Of a stretch of 64,000 bases of DNA, positions 11,057 through 22,687 are shown in pieces; within the stretch, counting starts at the first letter, position 1; each line of letters begins with the position of its first letter. The DNA comes from Panax quinquefolius (lineage: Eukaryota; Streptophyta; Magnoliopsida; Apiales; Araliaceae). The translations under genes and the position numbers were made by a program. Location: assembly GCA_020205615.1 (NCBI GenBank), contig CM035160.1:121487552-121551551 (forward strand), given 5' to 3'. The notes beneath the pieces are model-generated. The model did not search any database, was not told where the DNA came from, and saw nothing but the letters and a program-made list of their open reading frames with translations.

Positions 11057-12594
11057 ATGGCTTTTGAAGCAGCGCAGAAAAAGCGCGGGTTGGGTAGGGG
11101 ACCTAATCATGTGCCCAAGGCCCCTACTAATCCAGATCATCGGATTCTTATTCAGATTCTCCCTCCTCCGAATAACACGTACGTCTCGTATCATTTATAT
11201 ATAAGCATTTTAGATTCCATTTAAACAAGATATATAGAACTTAGATGTAAATTGCTTTAATATATCTACTTATCGTTGATGTAAATTGTTGTATACTATA
11301 GTGTTTTTTTCAGATAATAAGATCGTCAAGTGCATATCACAGCTGTGTTTACAGAATTGGCATACACCTGTGATTACGTGGGCGAGCACACCTATCGCCC
11401 ACAAGGATGATGTTTGGGCTGAATTTCATGTATGTTTTTTTAATTATGACAGATAAAATAATATTCTAATTAAGGATAATTGTTTAGTAATGTTATTATT
11501 GTTGTTTTATTTGCAGAAAAGGTATAGATGGGAGGACGTGCAGGCTTTAATGATTCAGACATTATTCTGGCAGAAGTGCGACGTCCGCACCAAAGATAAT
11601 TTGAACAAAGAATGACAAAAAGCCCTTCACAATGCCGAGATCGACCATCCAGGCCAGGGAGAGGATTACATGCACGAGCATAGCCCCTGGTGGTGCACCC
11701 AGTCCATATAAATTTGAGATATGCGACAATGGAGAGCTGAGAGCTGGGTGAAAAGACGAAAGACTGCTGCCACCAACAGATCCTCGGGTGTACTCTATGG
11801 TGAAAAGGCTAAAGGAACATACAAGGGCGGCAGTATTTCACAGTTTCAGCATATAACTGCCAGGGTACGTATTTACAAGTTTTAATATGTTTACAATCAT
11901 GAATTGTAGAAAATATATCACATTTTTACTTAGTAATATTGTGCTATTTTTTGTATAGGAGTCTCAATCTCAAGGTCAGCCTATCCATTGGCTGGATGTG
12001 TACGTGGCCACCCGTGATGGTCTGCCTGATGCTATCCAGATAGCGGTAATAAGTTTTAACAACTTGATTTTGTTTATCAATGCTTACAAAATTTATTTCT
12101 AACTATTTAATTGTTAACATGATGACAGGATACTTATAAGCATTTATTGAATGAGCGTTATCCTGAAGGCACTCCACGTCCGCCTATTGATCAAGATTTG
12201 TGGGAGAGGGCATCTGTTGTGAAGAAAAACTACATTAAAGGTCAAGGACAATGACGACGCCCATCCTTGATGGCTCATTTGCTCTTATACCGATCTTCAC
12301 ACGATCATCGATTCATCCAAATTGCTCATATACTCGCTAAGCGTGTGAGAGCTATATGTCGAGATCGAGATCTTACGAAGATCTTTCAAGGCATCCGGGG
12401 CACTTTGAGTCCGATGAGTTAATTTGAAGCGATGGCGGCAGCAGCAGGACAGCATGGGGATGGAGACGAGGTATAAAATCAATTTGTTATATATATTGTC
12501 ATAATATATACTAGTATCAACATAGTTACTATATTTATAACTTATTTTATTATTTTGTTAATTACAGGGTGATCAAGGAGGCGATGATGCTTGA
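11057..12594 (+). pseudogene. TnpA-like gene of the CACTA element (plant transposase Ptta/En/Spm type), six exons, with stops
   Basis: Exons fitted by reading frame and GT/AG sites: 11057-11178, 11314-11429, 11517-11864, 11959-12045, 12129-12470 and 12568-12594 (stop). The frame across the last four junctions (exons 2/3 to 5/6) is continuous; the first junction is weaker. Recognisable parts are ITWASTPIAHKDDVWAEF, KRYRW, the MRQWRAESWVKRRKTAATNR stretch, TYKGGSISQFQH and WLDVYVATRDG. This pattern fits the Transposase_24 family, DNA-binding accessory proteins of CACTA elements that bind subterminal repeats. In-frame stops (about 11613, 11707, 11713, 12253 and 12420) show decay. The family call rests on pattern memory. 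Confidence 0.72.
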
Positions 12595-12840
12595 CGTACC
12601 TGCTTTAGTGTTATTTTGTAGTTATTTGATAAGCTTGTACTTGTATATTCATTCTGCAAAATAGTGATGTATGTTACTTAAACAATATTAGATTTGTTTA
12701 TATTTATTCAATTCATATTGGTTTTTAAAGGTTTATATACTAGTTTGGTGTATGTGTCGGTGGACAATGGATGTTTATATTATTGTGCATGTTGTTTATA
12801 TTGTTGTGATTGTGTGTTGGGATAAAGTAGGTACAAAACA
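12595..12840. other. CACTA 3' flank of the TnpA-like gene
   Basis: AT-rich, no ORF. It contains repeated TGTTTATATTGTTG-like runs and ends at the A2 target site. Confidence 0.4.
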
Positions 12841-12845
12841 GGTAC
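12841..12845. repeat. Target-site duplication of A2, left copy
   Basis: GGTAC here and again at 33699-33703, directly flanking the two outer LTR ends of A2. Five bases is the usual size for Ty3/gypsy. Confidence 0.92.
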
Positions 12846-15548
12846 TGTGACACCCCCAAATCCGGGTACTTCAATTCCATGGGATTTGGTGTTCACTGTA
12901 CAAATATCATCTATCTATCTACCCATAATAAATGTAAACCATGCGATAGATAGAAATAAAATCCTCCCCTTATGGGGTTACAACATCTGAAAAATAAATA
13001 CAATCCCACGTCAAACTAACCTTAAACATCTGTGCGGAAAAATAAACAAATAAGTCTTAAATAACATCAAGTCTTTATAGTAACATTCTAAAATTAAATA
13101 ACAAGTCTTCATCACTTATTAGCTTTGCCTTTGCCTTTGCCTTTGCTAGTAGAAGGCTCATCATACCTTTCGTTCTTAACTGCAATGTTATTATTAAGCA
13201 AGAGTGAGCATGATTGCCCACAAGTATAAAATGAAATAGCAATATATAATAGCATGCGAGTGAATCAAAGTCTTCTGAAATAAAAGCTCAACTTTTGAAT
13301 CAAGAATGAATAACAAGAATTCAAAAGATTTCTGAGGGTCATAAGACCTTGAACTATGTCCTAGGTTATCAAGGGTTGTACTTGAAACCTTTAACAGTCA
13401 TAAGACTATAGACCTTTCTACTCGTACTTAGGGGGATCAGCCCTTAGTACCATCATGCACAATATCTTAACGCTAACACATAAGAAATCCCTTTGCGAGG
13501 TTGTTCATCTCGGTTTGACATTAGAGTCCGCACCAAAGGAAGTTTGGTTTGGATAAATCAATAAGGGTTCTGACTTTAGAACGTTAATCAACTATGGACT
13601 AGTTGAATCAATAAGGATTCGCTAGTCTAACAAGGTTCAACAATAAATGATATTTATAATGAAATACAATCTCAATAGGTATACAATAGAACAATTATTG
13701 TATAACAGAATCATACTTTGAAAAGATAGTAAATCTTTAACATAACAAATGAACTTGATTTATAACTTGAATAATGATAACAAGTAGGGTTAGGAAACTT
13801 GCCTCGCGCGTAGATTACACATTAATTAAACGTGTTCCTTGAATTTAATCCTACATATCATTTTCATTCACAACTATAGTTAATTATAATGTAACTAGTC
13901 ATCATAAGTTCATTCTCTTTGTCTAACTTTGATTAGGACTATACTTTGTCAATTTATCACATTCATTGTCACATAATTTACACTTCACGAATAACAAGTT
14001 AATTATGTATTCAATAATTCAATCTACATGCAATTATGTTATTTACATGCTAAGCATCTATTTTAACATCTCATTATACTTCTAACATATTTCTATGTTC
14101 CTTAAATTAGATTAACATCACATTCATGGAATTAAACACTTTAAAAATTTCGTTTCTGAACCTTCTAGAGAGTGGCGCTTCTTTATACCACTTTTTTTAT
14201 TATAATTATCATGACTGTTATTAGTAGCTCTGTGGTCAATGGCGCATATGGTGGTCGCGGCATAATATGACTTTATGACTCTATACTACTGTAGGTCTGT
14301 TATGCATGTGTATCTAGACACGAAATGGCGATTCGGAAAAATCGCAGAACATGTCAATTTCTACCAATTTGTTATTTCTTACATGTAATTTGACATACCC
14401 ATATGCTAGAATTCGTATATAATCATTACCCAACAATTATAGAGTGGTTTTAACCAATTAAAACACATAATCACAGCATTAAAATATGTAAATTTCACTG
14501 TTCTTGAAGGTTTTGAAAATAAAACATGAAAATTACTACTACGGATTCATTATAACACCGAATCCGTTCATTTAAATTTTGGTCTCTTTGTATCAACATG
14601 CATAATAACATACAAGTGTAAATGTTTCAAAACCATTTATGCTTGACATGTTAAAATTACGTATAAGGGCCATATGGCCATATCCCATACTCTGTAAATT
14701 TTGAAGCAATCATATACGATGTATTTTCATGAAACTGAAGATATGGTTTATACAATATATATAATCAAATACGATATGATAACATTTATTACATATATCA
14801 ATACATAATTCATACCCTTTATAAATATAGAGACCTTACAGAAATTTGAAAGCCACATTCATAAAAACTTTAATAATGTAAATTACAATTTGGGAAGGAG
14901 GAGATTACCCTAAGTGTGAATGAGTAGAGATAAAAATCCTTTTTCAAAGGCTTCTCCAATCACAGAGTTTCTCACAAAATCCTCTTAATTCTCTCTCTGA
15001 ATTTCTCAAATTCTCTCTAACTATATTTCAGACTTAGAAAAATTGAAATAAAGAAGACGTCTAAAATAAAGAACTGACGCGATGTGGAGGTCAGTTACCT
15101 ATCATGGGTTAACTGTCTTTAACTCCCACTAAGGCCATGTTTGGTTAGGCTTAATTGGTTCAAAATTATTTAATTTAATAAATCTCTTATACTATAGTTT
15201 AAATCATGTCACACCCTTACACAATAACTCAATTATATTATTTAATTTAATTTGAATAAAATATAATAATTTCTCATTAATTAACATAGTCATATAATTA
15301 ATTTTCTCATTAATTATAAAATGATATTAGGCTTATTAAATATTTCTTTTAATTTAATAAACTCACATAATTACATACTTTGAATAATAAAATTCTCTAC
15401 ATTAATTTAATAAATATAACACATATCATTAAATTAGTCTATCACAATTGCATCAATTAATTATTTAATCTAATCATTAAATCATCGAAAATATTAATTT
15501 AATTCAATAAATATTAAGAATTAAATTACAAAAATCTTGTTCATCACA
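12846..15548 (-). repeat. A2 3' LTR
   Basis: 2703 bp, running TGTGATGAAC to GGGTGTCACA on the minus strand. It contains the predicted leader intron (donor GG|GTAATC at 14908, acceptor TTGCAG at 13180, with GCTCACTC upstream). A GCCTTT hexamer is repeated near 13126-13145 (about one more unit than in the 5' LTR). No good TATA box was found. Confidence 0.92.
13180..14908 (-). other. A2 predicted leader intron (3' LTR copy)
   Basis: On the minus strand GT lies at 14908-14907 after CACTTAGG, and AG at 13181-13180 ends AACATTGCAG, preceded by ATGCTCACTC. The 5' LTR has the same sites (about 33061 and 21760). The length is about 1.7 kb. Inferred from consensus and recurrence. Confidence 0.5.
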
Positions 15549-15567
15549 TCTTTCCCCCTTTAAAAGG
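15549..15567 (-). promoter_or_regulatory. A2 polypurine tract
   Basis: On the minus strand CCTTTTAAAGGGGGAAAGA precedes TGTGATGAAC, with GGGGACAGAAT just upstream as in A1. Confidence 0.88.
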
Positions 15568-15658
15568 ATTCTGTCCCCAGAATCATGACTTAATAAATTT
15601 GACTGTTACATTTCCCCCCCTTACAAAAAATTCTATCCCCATAATCGCTTATACAAAA

Positions 15659-16208
15659 TTAAGTAAATAAATGAAGGTAATTCTTCATCATATTCTCTTC
15701 GAGTTCCCACGTAGCTTCTTCAGCGTTGTGGTTCCTCCAAATTACCTTAACATAAGGTATTACTTTATTTCTGAGAACTTGTTCTTTTCTATCAATAATT
15801 TGAACAGGAATTTCTTCGTAAGAGAAGTCTTTTTCAAAACGTAAGGGTTCATATTCAATTACATGCTTGTAATCGGCTTTGTAGGGTTGTAAAACAGAAA
15901 CATGGAAGACGTTGTAGACATTCTCGAGTGCTGGAGGTAAGGCTACCTCGTACGCGACTTCTCTGATTCTTTACAGTAGTTCAAAGGGTCCAATGAATTT
16001 TGGGCTTAATTTCCCTTTCATTCTGAACCTAATATTTCCCTTCCAAGGAGAGACCTTTAAAAACACAAAACTAAACGATTCAAACTCAACGTTTTTACGA
16101 TGTGGATCAGCATATTTCTTCCATTCATCTTAAGTCTGCTACCACCGTGTTTCGGATCACTTTGACTATTTTCTTGCATCTGTCTGTACTCAATTTTGGG
16201 CCTAATAA
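15659..16208 (-). pseudogene. pol: A2 integrase C-terminus and chromodomain
   Basis: On the minus strand the frame breaks soon after 16209. It continues in pieces with KGNIRFRMKGKLSPKFIG-like integrase tail, ALPPALEN, then VIPYVKVIWRNH and EEATWELEE, ending at a stop near 15659. The last part is the chromodomain of plant chromoviruses. The recovered order matches the end of A1 and N. At least one indel and one stop lie between integrase and this tail. Confidence 0.75.
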
Positions 16209-17525
16209 TTATCTTTCGCCAACTTCATCCCAGTAAAGCGGAGTTCTGCACTTTCTGCTGTATAACGCTTCATAAGGCGGCATGCCAATACTAGCGTGGT
16301 AACTGTTGTTGTAGCCGAACTCTACTAACGGTAGGTGATCATCCCAATTTCCTTTAAAGTCCATTACACAAGCTCTTAGCATATCTTCTAATGTCTGAAT
16401 CGTTCTTTCGCTCTGTCCATCTGTTTGAGGGTGATATGTCGTACTCATCCGCAATTGTGTACCCATGCATTCCTGTAGACGTTTCCAGAAGTTCGATGTA
16501 AAGCGCGGATCCCTATCGAAAATAATTGAAACCGGCACTCCGTGCCTCGAAATAATCTCTTTTACATATAACCTTGCCAACTGATCTAAGTTGAATTTGA
16601 TTTTTATTGGAAGGAAGTGTGCGGATTTCGTCAGTCGGTCAACGATAACCCATACTGCGTCGTAGCCTTTCTGAGTCGTCGGAAGGCCAACCACGAAGTC
16701 CATTGTAATATGTTCCCATTTCCATTCTGGGGTCTCTAACGGGTGTAGCAATCCACTCGATCTCTGATGTTCTGCTTTCACTTTCTGACAGGTCAGACAC
16801 TTGACAACATATTCTGCAACATCACATTTCAAATTCGGCCACCAAAAGTGTTGTCGAAGATCTTGATACATCTTGGTACTACCAGGGTGAATCGAATATC
16901 GTGAACTATGAGCCTCGCTCAAAATGTCTTCCTTAATCTCTGTGACTGGCGGTACCCAAATTCTACTCTCGAATCTCAGTATTCCTTCCTTGTCCAGTTT
17001 GAATCTTAGTTCAGTTCCTTCAGATATCTTCTTTATCACCTTTTTGCATTCATCGTCCTGAAGTTGAGCTTCCTTAACTTTATCCAGTAGGGTTGTACCA
17101 GATTGTATCTGAAATAGCTTCTCATCAATTTCCATATGATACTTCACTTCCAGCTCCAGTTTCTCCATTTCTAAAATTAGCTTCTCCTGATCGGTCAACA
17201 TCATCAACTTCTCCCGACCCTTTCTTCTTAAGGCGTCGGTAACGACATTTACCTTACCCGGATGGTATAGAATCTCACAGTCGTAGTCCTTAATTAACTC
17301 CAACCACCTTCTTTGGCGCATATTCAAGTCCTTCTGTGTAAAAATATATTTCAGACTCTTGTGGTCCATATATATTTCACACTTCTCCCCGTAGAGATAG
17401 TGCCTCCAAATTTTCAAAGCAAAAACTACTGCAGCTAACTCCAAGTCGTGGGTCAGATATCCCTTCTCGTAGTCTTTCAACTGTCGTGATGCATACGCAA
17501 TGACTTTGCCATTTTGCATCAACAC
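16209..17525 (-). CDS. pol: A2 RNase H (partial) and integrase, open for 438 codons
   Basis: The longest intact frame in the window. It begins inside RNase H ([48 protein letters not shown]), crosses a charged linker, then the integrase zinc-binding region ([17 protein letters not shown] and CLTCQK). The DDE core follows: [22 protein letters not shown] and [15 protein letters not shown], with all three acidic residues present. It ends at WDEVGER. It is part of the Gag-Pol polyprotein, not a separate gene; the first Met is not a real start, since the domain begins upstream with [12 protein letters not shown]. Confidence 0.92.
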   Translation of the reverse strand: MLMQNGKVIAYASRQLKDYEKGYLTHDLELAAVVFALKIWRHYLYGEKCEIYMDHKSLKYIFTQKDLNMRQRRWLELIKDYDCEILYHPGKVNVVTDALRRKGREKLMMLTDQEKLILEMEKLELEVKYHMEIDEKLFQIQSGTTLLDKVKEAQLQDDECKKVIKKISEGTELRFKLDKEGILRFESRIWVPPVTEIKEDILSEAHSSRYSIHPGSTKMYQDLRQHFWWPNLKCDVAEYVVKCLTCQKVKAEHQRSSGLLHPLETPEWKWEHITMDFVVGLPTTQKGYDAVWVIVDRLTKSAHFLPIKIKFNLDQLARLYVKEIISRHGVPVSIIFDRDPRFTSNFWKRLQECMGTQLRMSTTYHPQTDGQSERTIQTLEDMLRACVMDFKGNWDDHLPLVEFGYNNSYHASIGMPPYEALYSRKCRTPLYWDEVGER

Positions 17526-18851
17526 ACAGCCAAGTCCTTTATGCGACGCATCACTATAAACAACAAAATTTCATGTATCGTCCGGAAGAGACAACACAGG
17601 TGCTGTACTAAACCTCTTCTTCAATTCTTGAAAGTTTTCCTCACACTTCTCCGTCTAAACAAATTTCACAGCTTTTCGAGTTAAATTCTTTAACGGAGTT
17701 GCGATCTTGGAAAAGTCTTGTATGAATCTTCTATAATATCCTGCCAATCCAAGAAAACTTCGTACTTCCGACGGAGTTCTCGACTGATCCTAGTTAATCA
17801 CTGCTTCGACTTTGGATAGATCTACCGAAATTCCGTTTTTATCGATCATGTACCCAAGAAATTGTACCCGCTCGATCCAAAATTCGTATTTCGAAAACTT
17901 GGCATACAACTTCTCCCTTCTCAATACTTCCAACGTTAATCTCAAATGCTCTTCATGTTCTTCCCTTGTTTTCGAGTAAACCAAAATATCATCTATAAAT
18001 ACTACTACGAACTTGTCCAAAAATGGCTTGAACACACCATTCATTAGTCCCATAAATGCTGCAGGAGCATTCGTAAGACCAAACGACATTACTAAAAATT
18101 CGTAGTGACCATATCGTGTTCTGAATGATGTCTTCGGTACATCCTCTGGTCTCACTTTCAGTTGATGATAACCACTCCTCAAGTCTATCTTAGAAAAATA
18201 TCTTGTTCCCTTCAATTGATCAAACAGGTCGTCGATTCTTGGTAATGGATATCTATTCTTAATCGTAACTTTATTCAGTTCTTTGTAATCAATGCAGAGC
18301 CGCATCGTTCCATCCTTCTTCTTCACAAACAACACCGGCGCTCCCGACGGCGATACGCTTGGTTGAATGTACTTCTTGTCCAATAATTCTTGTAGTTGTA
18401 CCATTAATTCTTTCATCTCTACTGGTGCCATTCGGTATGGTGCTTTCGATATTGGAGCGGTTCCTGGCGCCAAATCGATCACGAAATTAATTTCTCTATC
18501 TGGCGGAAGTCCTAGCAAATCGTTTGGAAAGACATCGACGAAGTCTCTCACTACCGGTATCTCCTCTACTTTCGAATTCTCTTTATGATTGTCGACTATG
18601 TAAGCTAAATATCCTACACAGCCCTGTCTTAACAACTTCCTAGACTTCATCATCGTCAGATAACTCGCTTGTCTAGGCGACTTGCTACCACAAAACACAA
18701 CCTTTGACGGAGTCATAAGGTCAATACGCTTCTTTTGGCAATCAATTACAGCCCCGTAATGGAATAACCAATCCGTTCCCAAGATAACGTCAAATTCCTC
18801 AAGTCGAATAGGGATAAGATCTACGTTCATGATATTACCCTTAATATCCAC
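17526..18851 (-). pseudogene. pol: A2 reverse transcriptase
   Basis: Open at 18851-17790 with the protease end [18 protein letters not shown], then [56 protein letters not shown] and the catalytic [12 protein letters not shown]. Past 17790 the frame continues but has stops at IN*D and FV*TEK, where Trp is expected (TGG to TAG), and one at DDT*NF, before [10 protein letters not shown] of RNase H. A1 keeps Trp at the first of these. Otherwise the RT is well preserved. Confidence 0.92.
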
Positions 18852-19080
18852 TCTATAGTTCTTATGTACGTACTTAACATGGATTATTTATCTATTCACA
18901 ATTTCTATATTCATGGGGGTATTCCAACTCATCCTTAGGCAAATCTAAATTCTTAGCAAAGTCATCGGATATAAAGGAACAAGTAGCACCCGAATCAAAT
19001 AAAACATAAGCATTAATTTTATTGATGGAAATGATACCTAACACCACATCACGAGACTGAACAGCATCCTACACCGTCAT
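18852..19080 (-). pseudogene. pol: A2 aspartic protease
   Basis: Minus-strand frame MTV*DAVQSRDVV then INAYVLFDSGATCSFISDDF, with active site D-S-G. The Gln of MTVQDA in A1 is TAG here. Several stops follow between ELEYP and the open RT frame starting at 18851. Confidence 0.85.
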
Positions 19081-20184
19081 GTTGAAAGTCCTGGCGGTCG
19101 GTCAGTTGGTTGCGGTTGGTCCTGTGATAGTCAAGGCGTTTCCACTACTGTTTTCCCGATTTCCTCCTAATCCTATCCTTACAGATCCATTCTTAGGACA
19201 GTCTCTTGGCAGATGATCCTTTGAACCACAAGTGAAGCAGGCACCCTTCTTTGGGTTAGGACAGTTAGGTGCTATGTGGCCCTCCTGACCACAATTGTAG
19301 CACACTCTTTTTCCCTTCATGAAAACTCCCAGATGAGCTTTCCTGCAGGTCGGGCATGCTTCGATTATTTTCTTCTGTCCTCCTTGCTAATTCCCCGATG
19401 ACGAGTTGTCATTCCACCTCTTCTTCTGATTAAAATTACCACCTCCTATGCCACTACCACTTGCCTTGTTATTTCCTTCACTTTCAGTCTTCTTCTTCTT
19501 CTGATCCTGATTGTACTTGGTCACCGCATCGCTACCACCTTTAGCGAGAATGGCCTTTTCCAGTACTCCAGTAAACGTGTTTAGCTGAAACATTGATACT
19601 TTGCTATATACTCAGGGCTTCAGTCCTTGTTCAAACCGTCTCGCCTTTCTCTCATCCGTGTGAACTTGATACGAGGCGAACCTCGCCAACTCGTTGAATT
19701 TTGTCGCATAATCAGGTACGGACATATTTCCCTATTTCAACTCTAGAAACTGAACCTCCATTTGGTTCTGCGAGCTAGTTGGGAAATACATCTCGAAAAA
19801 CATCTCTTTGAATCACTCCCAAGTAATCACACCTACACCTCCCTGGACCTTGTTTGCTTGCCACCAGTAACTGGCTTCAGACTTCAGCATAAACGTTTCA
19901 AAAGCGGTCTTCTGGTCTTCTCTAACTCTAGCAACATCAAAAACCTTCTCCATCTCCATAACCCACGTCTGAGCTTTGATCAGGTTCATGGAGCCTTTAA
20001 ACTCTGGCGGTCCTACCGCCTTGAAATCTTTAAATGTTGTATTTGGTGGAGCTTGAGGTTGATTATTCATTGCTCCAGCTAGCAAGTTAACCAATTGCTG
20101 AAGAGGATTAGCATTGGCGTTATTGTTGTTATTCGTTGACTCTTCCTGAGCTGGTTGACGTTGTTGTCTTCTTCTTGGCGGCAT
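19081..20184 (-). pseudogene. gag: A2 gag, with at least four nonsense codons
   Basis: Starts MPPRRRQQRQPAQ at 20184. The capsid core FKAVGPPEFKGSMN and KSEASYWWQANKVQGG matches A1. Stops replace Arg (before FKEMF), Gln (LELK*GNM), Trp (LKP*VYSK) and Gln (SGN*QGG); A1 keeps three of these four as Arg, Trp and Gln. Zinc knuckles are CYNCGQEGHIAPNC and CFTCGSKDHLPRDC, both complete. The first knuckle CPTCRKAHLGVF has lost its last Cys. TTTAACAG just upstream of the ATG may be a 3' splice site. Confidence 0.88.
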
Positions 20185-20477
20185 ATTTCTGTTAAAATAT
20201 ATGCTTATTAAATCTCGATTTAATTCTCTAAATAGTTAAGACTTAACTTAACAATTTAATATAATTATTTAACACATTATCTCAAACAACTTGATATATA
20301 TTCATTCAAATCAATAGTTTTAACATCAAACGATAGCATCACTGCTATTTACATCAACTATCCTGAGATAAAGAATCTACAGGATTTAAAATAATTAAAA
20401 TATTCCTTTGTTCATAACCACATCGGAATTTACATCTAAATACTAGATAAGTTTATCACATAATTAAACAAATTTTA
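20185..20477 (-). other. A2 spacer between extra ORF and gag
   Basis: AT-rich, no open frame, similar in length to the A1 spacer at 907-1207. Confidence 0.5.
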
Positions 20478-21231
20478 TCACTGTCTGTCAAGGCGCTGAA
20501 TAGCCTTGCTATGCTCCTCTTCCATGATGCGAGACATCGTCCTGCGATCCAGCATATACGATGGAAGTCCTTCGAACTGGATGGGGTACCTCAAAACTCG
20601 ATCTTGGGCCTCATCCATAGCATTATTAAGTGTAGAGTACGTCTCCCCAAGCTTCGCCTTCTTTGCACGACCGTCCTCTTCTGCAAGATCAGCACGACGT
20701 GACTCTCTTACCCAGCCCTCCTCTGCTATGATCAGCCTTTCAGAGCTTTCCTTCAGCTCCTTCTTTAACTTCTCTATCTCTTCGGTCTTATCCTCGGTTT
20801 GACCCTTCTCGTGGACCAAATCCCATTCTACATTTCCTAGTCGTGAGTGAAGAGTTGAAATCTCCCTCTCCTTCTGCTCGAGAGTAATCTGCTGAATAAT
20901 CGCCCGTTCAATCAGATCCTGAACATCGTCTCGTAACTCTATGTTACGATCGTATAACGCGTCGTACATCTCAGCATCAATGGAGTGCTGTGGAAACTCC
21001 TCTTCTTCCTCTTCCTCTTCCTCTTCAAATTCCTCCTCAGGATCAGTCTCAGGTTCATGCTCCTGACCAACAATGGTGATCAACGGAGATGACTCTCTCT
21101 GTACCAAATGTTCCCTAACGACATGAATGTCTCGGGGCTTCTCCTCTGTAGGTACTGTAGGTACTTGGGGTTCCTCATCACCAGCTCAACTAGTTCCTCC
21201 AACGTCTGATATCCTGACAACAAAATTTTGG
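20478..21231 (-). pseudogene. A2 extra ORF upstream of gag: acidic coiled-coil protein
   Basis: Open from 21107 to 20478 (209 codons). The homologous frame extends upstream through PRDIHVVREHLVQRESS to about 21231, where the A1 start ATG aligns with ATA and a TGA lies in between. Hence the native start is lost. Features are a run of more than a dozen Glu, EMYDALYDRNIELRDDV, then a long heptad-rich coiled coil (KTEEIEKLKKELKESSERL), and the C-terminal motif RRTMSRIMEEEHSKAIQRL. No enzyme motif is visible. Presence at the same place in A1 and B2 shows it belongs to the element. Function unknown. Confidence 0.82.
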
Positions 21232-21417
21232 GTTTTAGTTACTAAGTCGTACTAATGAGCACAAAATTTAACATATAAGCACATACAGTCTTTTATTATC
21301 TTTAATGAATCACAAAGATTCATTTCTTAGAACTCGATAAGAGTTTTCCAACACTATATTCTTTCTATAAGGTTACTACCTAAGGTTGTTCCCCCACCTA
21401 AGGTTCATAACCTACAG
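21232..21417 (-). other. A2 leader between primer site and extra ORF
   Basis: Non-coding. On the minus strand it contains candidate 5' splice sites TTAGGTAGTA and TTAGGTGGGG near the primer site, and TTTTGTTGTCAG directly before the extra ORF. Confidence 0.5.
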
Positions 21418-21431
21418 CTTTGATACCAACC
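21418..21431 (-). promoter_or_regulatory. A2 primer-binding site (initiator tRNA-Met type)
   Basis: On the minus strand GGTTGGTATCAAAGC follows the LTR end GTGTCACA. It differs by one base from TGGTATCAGAGC, the usual plant initiator tRNA-Met complement. Confidence 0.85.
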
Positions 21432-22687
21432 TGTGACACCCCCAAATCCGGGTACTACAATTCCACGGGATTTGGTGTTCACTGTACAAATATCATCTAT
21501 CTATCTACCCATAATAAATGCAAACCATGCGATAGATAGAAATAAAATCCTCCCCTTATGGGGTTACAACATCTGAATAATAAATACAATCCCATGTCAA
21601 ACTAACCTTAAACATCTGTGCGGAAACATAAACAAATAAGTCTTAAATAACATCAAGTCTTTACAGTAACATTCTAAAATTAAATAACAAGTCTTCATCA
21701 CTTATTAGCTTTGCCTTTGCCTTTGCTAGTAGAAGGCTCATCATACCTTTCATTCTTAACTGCAATGTTATTATTCAGCAAGAGTGAGCATGATTGCCCA
21801 CAAGTATAAAATGAAATAGCAATATATAATAGCATGCGAGTGAATCAAAGACTTCTGAAATAAAAGCTCAACTTTTGAATCAAGAATGAATAACAAGAAT
21901 TCAAAAGATTTCTGAGGGTCATAAGACCTTGAACTATGTCCTAGGTTTTCAAGGGTTGTACTTGAAACCTTTAACAGTCATAAGACTATGGACCTTTCTA
22001 TTCGTAGTTAGGTGGATCAGCCCATAGTACCATACTGTGCACAATATCTTAACGCTAACGCGTAAGTAAATCCCTTTGCAGGGTTGTTCATCTCAGTTTG
22101 ACATTAGAGTCCGCACCAAAGGAAGTTTGGTTTGGATAAATAATAAGGGTTCCGACTTTAGAACGTTAATCAACTATGGACTAGTTGAATCAATAAGGAT
22201 TCGATAGTCTAAAAAGGTTCAACAATAAATGATATTTATAATAAAATACAATCTCAATAAGTATACAATAGAACAATTATTGTATAAAAGAATCATACTT
22301 TGAAAAGATAGTAAATCTTTAACATAACAAATGAACTTGATTTATAACTTGAATAAGGATAACAAGTAGGGTTAGGTAACTTGCCTCGCGCGTAGATTAC
22401 ACGTTAATTAAACACGTTCCTTGAATTTAATCCTACATATCATTTTCATTCACAACTATAGTTAATTATAATGTAACTAGTCATCATAAGTTCATTCTCT
22501 TTGTCTAACTTTGATTAGGATTATACTTAGTCAATTTATCACATTCATTGTCACATAATTTACACTTCACGAATAACAAGTTAATTATGTATTCAATAAT
22601 TCAATCTACATGCAATTATGTTATTTACATGCTAAGAATCTATTTTAACATCTCATTATACTTCTAACATATTTCTATGTTCCTTAT
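21432..22687 (-). repeat. A2 5' LTR, primer-site side
   Basis: Matches 12846 to about 14105 almost base for base. It is interrupted at 22687 by N; the last five bases CCTTA are the duplicated target. Confidence 0.95.

Noticed and set aside
18367..18588. Plus-strand ORFs over A2 (also 19762-20082 and 20506-20802)
   Set aside because: They are antisense shadows of RT, gag and the extra ORF.
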